The notes under the pieces are model-generated. The model searched no databases, was not told where the DNA came from, and saw nothing but the letters and a program-made list of their open reading frames with translations. Positions 56,596 through 64,000 of a stretch of DNA of 64,000 nucleotides are shown here, piece by piece; within the stretch, counting starts at the first letter, position 1; every line of letters starts with the position of its first letter. The translations under genes and the position numbers were made by a program. This DNA is from Setoptus koraiensis. Taxonomy: Eukaryota > Arthropoda. The DNA lies in the NCBI GenBank assembly GCA_048013815.1, contig CM106586.1:6572001-6636000 (forward strand). Direction: 5' to 3'.

Positions 56596-58841
56596 TTGTG
56601 AGCGGGGGCGACATCTAACATGCTGCCGACATGTCAATTGGCCCATAAAACGAACGCGATAACGTATCGCTTCGTTGGCAAGGCATTAGCCGACACTCAA
56701 TGGAGAGTGGGCGACAGAGCTCGCCGAATTCCGAAGCGCCTCGCCATCGCAACGTGACGCAACGTGTGAGTTGGGTCTAACCATGGGCTGTCACACTGTT
56801 ACCGTTATAGTGCAACGGTAAGTAATGTTGTCACTTTGGGCCGGCCTAATGAGCTTTTTCCTCTGCACTTGCTATTGGTTGGGCAGCGGCGCTCGCAGCG
56901 CCACTCCCGCAACAACGCAACCCAAAACTGTCTTGCACCCACTGGAACGGCCGGTGGCCAGATACCGGCCCGACATAGCGGCCTCACATGTGGGCCCACA
57001 GTTGTCGGCCCGTGCGGCCAGACCTGCATTTGTCGGCCCGTGGCGCGTTGTTGTTGCGTAATCTAGGCGAGCGTACAGTCAGTGGACAACAATGGCTGTT
57101 CATGATGTCATACTTATTACGTAAGACGTGTAAATGGAAACATTATCATCGTGTCCGTTTGCTTGTGTCTTGCGTCACAATCGTCGTCACATCGACGACA
57201 ATTCACGCTAACAGTTAGTTTGTGTGTCTGTGTGCGCGCCCAATAATTGTATCAAATCTAACGGGTAACAGGTAACCCAATAATGGCCAGCAAGAGCTAC
57301 TCGTGTGACGTAATGTGTGTGTGTGTGTGTGTCCACTTATAAAGCCATTTATAAACGGCACCCCGGTCGCCCCAATAAACAACTGTTTATAGACATCACA
57401 TTTTATATATACACAAACAACATGTATATGCGATGCATTATCCCGGATAATTTATCCGTCACTCGCAAAATATATTATGGCGTGGGCGCCAAAACTTCTG
57501 GCCACTATGCACTGTGCTCAATATATACGCTCAATATAACCAAGCCAAATACGTGCACTTCACGTGTCGATACGATAATATCAGTCAACATCGTTTTCTG
57601 ATCGTATTACGTAATACGCGTATCGTTCGCCGATCATATCGGCCGCTCGATTAATTGGTCTCGCTACCGTCGCCGCTCGTAATCAATGAAACAAGGTCAC
57701 TCAAACACAGTTCGAGTCAAACTTGTTTCGCCAACTCAAAAACGACCGCACGCCAGTTGGGCCCCTTCGTCAGTCAGCGCGATAACTTTTGTGCCAGCCC
57801 GTTGACATATCCAAGGCGATAGGCCAAATGGGGCCGAAACGCCGCGTAGACAAAATTACATTATACGAAATGTCTGCAGCTCCAATTTCCAGTTCGTGCC
57901 ACTGGCCGCTTTTCAACGACGGCACGCAATATTTCGATTGCTCCATTTTAGTTTATTTTTTCCAATTGTCCTCGTCGTTCGCTACCTCTGATCGTATCGT
58001 TCTGATACAAATCAAACCGACGGAGTCGCACAGAGCAACGAAAACTCGCCTCGGCACGGTCTCACGGCTAGCTCACGGGGGCCTCACGGAGGCCTCACAG
58101 GGCGCCTCACAGGAGGCATGGAAATGACGCCGAAGGAGTGCACCGTTGCACCCAACGGCCACAAAATGCAAGCATGCTAATGAACTGTACAAATTTACGA
58201 CGAGTTGTTACAAGTTTTTGGGCACGATCGAAGAACGCGATTGAAAAATCTGTGTGTGCGTGCCCGCCGACTATCTCGCCACTGTTCGCACTGGAATCCC
58301 CTTCCAGCCGACCGCTCCATATTGCCCGCTCGATCCGCGGGGACCCAACTCCGTGGCCCGGCAAAGCGGCCCCTGGCCGGCACTTTCGGGCCGGCCAGGC
58401 GATCCGTCGCCGCCTCTTCCACACGAGACAGCTGACGCACAGACGGCTGACGCGGCTAACTTTCCCTGGAAATCATTGGCGATCGCTTCCGAAAATCGCG
58501 CTCAAGACGCGCCAAATCGAATGATATCGGGCAGCCTCAGAATTGGTCATCTGGCCGGTCCACCGGCGCCTCAATTCGTCGTAAGTCCACCCGGCTCGAC
58601 AGGAGCTCACTTTCAGCGGGCAAACCACGCGCGAAATTCCTAGAAGTTAATTTAATTTGCACATTATGTTGCATTTGGCGCCCCTAATTAGATGCCGATT
58701 CTCAGACAACAGAATGTTGCCAGAATCCAGGTAACACTCTCTCCCTTGTCAGCGCAAATCCGTTTGTCGGGCAAGAGCAAACAACCTGCCATTTCTTACT
58801 ACGGAATTTGTAGCTGTTCGATCGGTTGAACCGATTCGGTT

Positions 58842-58888
58842 CCCAACTTGGCAATCCCAACTTGGCAATCCCAACTTGGCAATCCCAA
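58842..58888. repeat. 14-bp tandem repeat, three copies
   Basis: CCCAACTTGGCAAT is repeated three times exactly and followed by a partial copy. Confidence 0.93.
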
Positions 58889-59119
58889 GGCAAGTTTTGA
58901 TGTTTTTCGGTTAACGCGCGACAGTGATTCCGATGCACACTTGTCTCAATAATCGAGGCCCGTAGCCATGTCTCAATGTCGAGCTTGCGCGGTGTGTGCC
59001 GGACAAAATTGCTTCAACTAGAGTTACAATACAAATCCTTTTTTCGAGCTTCCAACCCACGGTCGCCCAAATATATATAATATCTAATTCCTTGCGAGCG
59101 CGCCGAGATAATCAGACGA

Positions 59120-59187
59120 GAATAAGCTCCCTCCAGACTCTGAACTTCAGACTCTGAACTTCAGACTCTGAAGTTGGGAGCTTATTC
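59120..59187. repeat. Inverted repeat enclosing a 14-bp tandem repeat
   Basis: GAATAAGCTCCC (59,120-59,131) and its perfect reverse complement GGGAGCTTATTC (59,176-59,187) enclose three copies of an AGACTCTGAACTTC-like unit. The last copy can fold on its neighbour (AACTTCAG/CTGAAGTT). Confidence 0.9.
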
Positions 59188-60711
59188 AGAGAGCAGATCA
59201 TGCTTATTTCATCAAGGTTGGCCGGCTTTCATTGCCCACGATGACGATAGCGGGTTCAAGGGGAACATTTTGAATATTTCATGAATATGGAGGATATTAA
59301 AAAGCTTGTCTGCCGAAAAATAATTTCAGTCTAGATGAGGATTGGTTTGTATTGATAGAGGCCAGAATGAAATGATTTAATCATATGCACAACCAGTCTG
59401 TTTCTGTAACACAATCAATGTCAAGACGAGCGCGAGTTTGCAGGGAAGCCCGAGAATTCTTATTGCGAGTTTTTTGTCCCTGTGCCAGCTTCTCAGAATA
59501 GCTCTCGCAATACAAGACTCGTCGTATATGCTCTAGCGAACCCTGGTAAACAACCGGCACAAACAAGCCACCACCTTCCCCGAGCAACACCAGACTTCGA
59601 TATTCAAATGAGCGCGCAAAATAACAAGCAAACCACCAATTGCTTGGGCAAGCAAAATCTCTGGCAGTTTTTGGCAAAAATCAGTGCTCGTTTCGTTTTG
59701 TTCACTGGCTCTTCGGTGAGCCACCGAAGCTCTACACCCAAGCCAATAGAATGGTCTCCGGGGTCCGGGGTCCGGCGGCCACTGTGCCAACTGGAGCAAG
59801 AAGCGAGATGCAATTTTCGTCCCGTGGCCTGACACGATTACTGGCAAGTTGTCAGAATAGAAGGTTGTGTGGTAAAAAGCAGCCTTTAATTCCGGGAAGT
59901 TGCCAGTGACAACAGCAGATATGCGTTATTCATGAGCCGGCACAGCACCAAAATCAGTTTCGAATTGAAACTCGTCCGGCAGCTCGGCAAGTTTGTACTT
60001 AGACCGCACCTAACAGGGAAGCGGGCCTCTCGAGTGCGCCCCTCTGCACCGGAAACAGCGCATTTTGAAATTTTCTGCGTCATAAAAATGAGCGGAAAAT
60101 GATCCAAAATGATTTGGACGTAACGAGAGCAGTTGTGTGCCCTTTTACGTTTATATATCGACTCATGTGGCTGCAATATGGCCCATATTATATGGGCCAC
60201 AATATGTGGCCAATTCGGGCTCACATAATTTCGGTTAGGGGCGTCTATTTTTTCAACTGATTGTGAGTCAATTTATAAGCAATTTCGTTGGCGCTAAAAG
60301 TCAGCGAATTCGTCTGAAAAGGCACGCGGCGAGAAGCCGAGGCCAAGAAGCAACTGTCGCCCCGCAGTGTGACCATGGCTCAATAGAATTTTCGAATGGG
60401 CCCCACCTGACATTTGATGGCGAGACTTGGGGCCGCCCCCACTTGTGTTTTGGGCCAACTGTTCGGGGGGCCCTTTTCATTGTTGTGCGGCGGGTGCGCA
60501 TTGTGTCGACATTGGCGGCTGCAATTGCGGGCCCAGTTGGCCCGTCAGCCAGTTTGACATTTGGACAGTTGGACGGGCCGGCGAGTGGCTGGTGGCGATT
60601 GAGGGCGACAAATAATAATAGTGCCGGACAGCGGCCATGTGAGGGCGCGACATTGGGCCGCACAGTGTCGCCCAATGGCGACTGGCGCGACATATGGCAG
60701 CAGCCGAAGTG

Positions 60712-60835
60712 GCGCCAACAGTGTCACAAAGCGACACATAGCGACATGTAGCGGCGCACAGCGACATGTAGCGGCGTATAGCGACACAGAGCGGCGTATA
60801 GCGACACAGAGCGGTGCATAGCGACATGAAGCGGC
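60712..60835. repeat. AGCGACAT minisatellite
   Basis: Alternating AGCGACACAGAGCGGCGTAT and AGCGACATGTAGCGGCG units. The core word AGCGACATAG is shared with the array at 37,845-37,925 on the other side of the Gln-rich exon. Confidence 0.88.
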
Positions 60836-61817
60836 GTTGGGGCGATAATTGCAGCTACATTTGCTTATGGTTACCTGTGTGTACGGTGAGCGTTAGAGTG
60901 GCTGGCCGCTGCACTCAGGTGAGGTGGTCTAGCTGCTTCAGGTATTGTGTGCAACGAGAGCCGGGCGAGTTTTGTTTACATTATCCGGGGCTGGCTGGCG
61001 AGTCGCGAATTTCGCGTTCGGCGAGTCGCGAAAGTTTGGCTTGTTTCGCGACGAAATTCGTGTCGTCGTGTCGTGCAACGGCAGTCGTAGTGGCGTGTAA
61101 TGTATACAAACGTGTTAAGTTATGGGGCCGGCTAGCCAACGAGGATATTGGCTCGAGTGGCCAGACTCTTGTGAATTGTCGAGAGGCTCGTCGGTGGCCC
61201 CGAACAGCCAGACGGTGTGCGGCGGATGGCGGGCAAGTCAACAAGCGGACAACTGATCTTCAAGTTGTTCAACTTGCCAGACGACAACACAAATACCCAA
61301 ACAAATCGCCAAACTGGCGAGATGGCGAGCTGCCCAGGGCCGGCTCATCATAATGCGCGTCTCCGCGATGGCGAGTTGGCGTGCCAAGCGGACGAGCCTC
61401 GCTGAGTGTGCCCGGTGGCCGGCTCAGGGCCCGACCGGGTACACTCAGTGCGCGGCGCTCTGCCGGCTAGAGCCGGCAGCCCAGCAGCTAGCCAGCCAAA
61501 TTGGTCCCCCATCGACCATTGAAAGTTTGCTCGCCCGGCTGGCGCCTCTTGTGGCCCGCTGATGAATCTAAACTGCACCTCTTAACCCATAAAATGGCTG
61601 CTTGTTTGCTGGGCCCGAGCGGGCTTTGTGTTATATATATATATACGTATATAACCGCGTATATCCGTGTACGGCCGCGCATAGCGGCCCCATATAATAT
61701 GTGCACGGCATAATACGGCAAGGCCATGATTGTGTGCATTGTGAGGACCCGGTGAGTATGAGCGAGAGTGATAATGGTTGTTTGATGTTGTTGCATTATC
61801 ACTTGTCTCGTCGTTTG

Positions 61818-61955
61818 TTGCCGTTGCTGCTGTCGCTGTTGTTGTTGCTGCTGTCGCTGTTGTTGTTGCTGCTGTCGCTGTTGTTGTTGCTGTTGTCGCT
61901 GTTGTTGTCGCTGTTGTTGCTGCTGTTGTTGCTGCTGTTGCCAGTGTTGGCGCTG
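61818..61955. repeat. CTG/GTT array with a 21-bp higher-order unit
   Basis: CTGCTGTCGCTGTTGTTG-type units recur three times with a 21-base period and then decay. The minus strand reads as a long poly-Gln stretch broken by Arg. Confidence 0.92.
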
Positions 61956-63150
61956 CTGCTGTGGCCATCGTTGTTGCGCAACCGAGCCACTTAACTGGCT
62001 CGCAACGACATACAACAACCAGCACGACAACCAGCAACAACAAACAAGCTCGCCAGTTGCTGCCTGGTCGAGTCTCAGAGGATCGCCGTCAGCGGGGGCC
62101 ATGCCGCAACCGCTGCGAGTGATACCGCGCTGCCGGCAGCTCAACGGGCCGCTCAACGGGCTGCCCGTCGGGCTTGGCCGGCTCGCTGGTGCGGGCCGCT
62201 GGCCGGCTAGCGGCCCGTAATTACCCGTATTCACACTTGCGCTATCATTACTATTGACATCCGACCATCATGCCGCTCTGGCCAGTGCTCGTGTGTGGGG
62301 CCCCGCTCGTGAGCTGCCTGCCGCCTGCTTTATTGTGACGGGCGGCGTAGTAAAATGCTAGTTAATGTCGGCCAAAAGGTCGTCTAATGCAGTTAGGTCA
62401 ACGAGAGGCTCTTGAGGGGCGCTGCCGGCAGCGGCTGCCCTGGGGACCGCTCCGGCCCCATTATTGGCGTTTATTTATTCTTTGCGTGGGCCGCACTGGC
62501 CGAGCCAGTCTGTGCCATTCACTCGAGCATTGGCCAGCCTCTTTTTCGGCTCTCAACAGCGAGGCGCCCCCGACCTGGCCCCATGTAACATGGGCCATGT
62601 TGCGTCGCATCCAGTGTTTGATAACTTGTGCAATAACTTCATCTCGGCCGCAGAGACTCGGCGATATATGCCGGCCAATGCACAGTGAGCAACGAAGTTA
62701 CTCGGCGAATTCGCCACTTGTGATAATAATTATGTTATTACAACAAATTCAATTGCGCGATTGTGTTGAGGCGCGATCATCGCGCATCATTTGACTACAC
62801 ACAACACAAACGGGGCCCCACTTTTGTTGCGCGCTAAATCGCTGCCAGTTGAGATTCGCGTCACGCATTCAACACTGATCGGCCAGCCGGATATTGGCCA
62901 GATATTGGCCAGATATTACTGGTGCACACATGAACTCTCTGCCATCCATCGCCAATTTTCTGATGAGCGCTGCTGTTATGTTTGTGTTGTCAACTGATAA
63001 TTTTCTGATAGTTTTCTATGATCCATCTATCGCCAGCCAGCCAGCCGGCATTGTTTTAGCATGTCAGTTGCCAGTTGGCCTCTGCAATCCAGTCGGGCCT
63101 AGCTGGGGCCCCGCTGCGGGGTCAGAAGGTCGCCAGACTGGGGCCGGCAG

Positions 63151-63222
63151 CTCAAGTTCAACAATTTCGGCTCAAGTTCAGCATTTCCAGCCCAAGTTCA
63201 ACATTTTCGGCTCAAGTTCAGC
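63151..63222. repeat. About 20-bp tandem repeat, four copies
   Basis: CTCAAGTTCA followed by GCATTTCCAG or ACATTTTCGG-like tails, repeated four times. Confidence 0.88.
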
Positions 63223-64000
63223 TTCTGTCGGCACTGGCGACGCTCTCGGTGCCCCGTCCGTGCATCCACACTCGCGAATAAGCCCCGAATAACCGCTCGC
63301 TTGGCGTGCCGTGATCGCATCAATCAGTCACTCGCAAAATGCTCGTGTGCCCGCTCAAATCAATGCATTTGGCATGACATTTGCGATATATTTTGTGTGG
63401 GCCCCATTTTGCAGCGCCGCAATCCATCCACGACAGAACAATGTAACCGAGCCCAAATTCAAAGCAGACGGATCCGCGCTGACGTGCCGCTGCAAATTAT
63501 CCGCGCACGTATCTCGTCACGGGCCGGCGACGGTGAGTCCGTGGTCTATTTCGAACAGAAGAAACAATTGAAGAACCGGCCCGACTCGGTTCGCTGCGAA
63601 AAGCCGCCATTTATCAGTGAAAAGCCGCTGTTTTTATCAGGCAAGAGCCGCGACTCATCGGGCGAGAGCCGCGTTTCGTCGGGCGGCGATTCATCAGCGA
63701 CGAGCCGTGATTTATTGGCGAACGGCACGGCAAACTGTGGGCTCGGAGCGGCGGATTTGAGCCGAGCGACGATTGTCGCATTGTCTGGCAGAGCGAAGAT
63801 CATTTGTTTATGCCGGCCGGAGATCATTGAACGATGGCGCTGTCTGGCGGGTCGTTTAATATGTGTCGCTACATATTAAACGGCTCAATTGAACGGTTCA
63901 ATCGTTTTCCGGCCAATGATCACTCGATTTGAACAGCCCTCAATGGCTGGCCGTTTGGGGCCCGTCGCGCGACGCTTTTGTCGCGCTGACAGGGCGCCCG

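Larger units (their letters stand above)
48767..64000. other. GC-rich region without a recognised exon (intron and/or intergenic)
   Basis: This follows the splice donor of the Gln-rich gene. I found no open frame with a recognisable domain and no obvious continuation exon. It holds many short tandem arrays, CTG/GTT trinucleotide arrays, a long inverted repeat (49,887-49,953) and abundant GGCC/GGGCCC words. From about 58.6 to 60.3 kb the sequence is visibly less GC-rich, with a structured repeat at 59,120-59,187. The numerous open frames are those expected by chance at high GC. Confidence 0.5.

Noticed and set aside
61488-62234. Minus-strand open frame of 248 codons with poly-Gln
   Set aside because: Apart from the repeat it shows nothing conserved and no clear splice signals. 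It is kept only as part of the strand observation on CAG arrays.

Overview
The window is nuclear DNA of an animal, most probably an arthropod. It has spliced genes with GT-AG introns, AATAAA poly(A) signals and a muscle twitchin/projectin gene. It also has a CREB3/CrebA-type bZIP gene whose core reads almost like insect CrebA. The packing of twitchin into a 17.2-kb coding exon, and the abundance of CAA/CAG repeats, would suit a mite or another fast-evolving arthropod. That taxonomic guess is inference; nothing here fixes the species.

Layout on the + strand. (1) About 1-5,250: the 3' part of a CrebA-like transcription factor gene, with one doubtful upstream exon (1,824-1,966), a large Ser/Thr/Asn-rich exon (2,809-3,945), a 166-bp intron, the bZIP-bearing last exon (4,112-5,028) and a poly(A) signal at 5,228. 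(2) 7,646-30,004: a twitchin/projectin-type giant kinase. A first coding exon carries one Ig domain. A long intron rich in microsatellites follows, then a second N-terminal exon, then one huge exon from 12,791. I count 27 Ig and 18 Fn3 modules around one Ser/Thr kinase domain. (3) 30,005-38,787: no recognised gene. This stretch holds the change from moderate-GC to GC-rich DNA near 32.6 kb, several palindromes, and minisatellites in the probable promoter and 5' UTR of the next gene. (4) 38,788-48,766: one 10-kb coding exon of an unrecognised, very disordered Gln/Ser/Asn-rich protein. It ends at a strong splice donor, so the gene continues downstream. (5) 48,767-64,000: GC-rich DNA without a recognised exon, probably intron and/or intergenic, full of minisatellites, CTG/GTT arrays and inverted repeats.

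The most interesting points are these. Twitchin contains a ten-module (about 3,024-bp) in-frame tandem duplication in which two tracts are nearly identical while the rest has diverged, as expected from gene conversion. The twitchin kinase has a changed P+1 loop and a shortened helix F-G region. The 10-kb Gln-rich exon carries three RxLPxxP motifs. Several exon-like islands lie inside the long twitchin intron, one of them on the minus strand. A long inverted repeat sits at 49,887-49,953. I saw no recognisable mobile element, CRISPR array, tRNA or rRNA gene.
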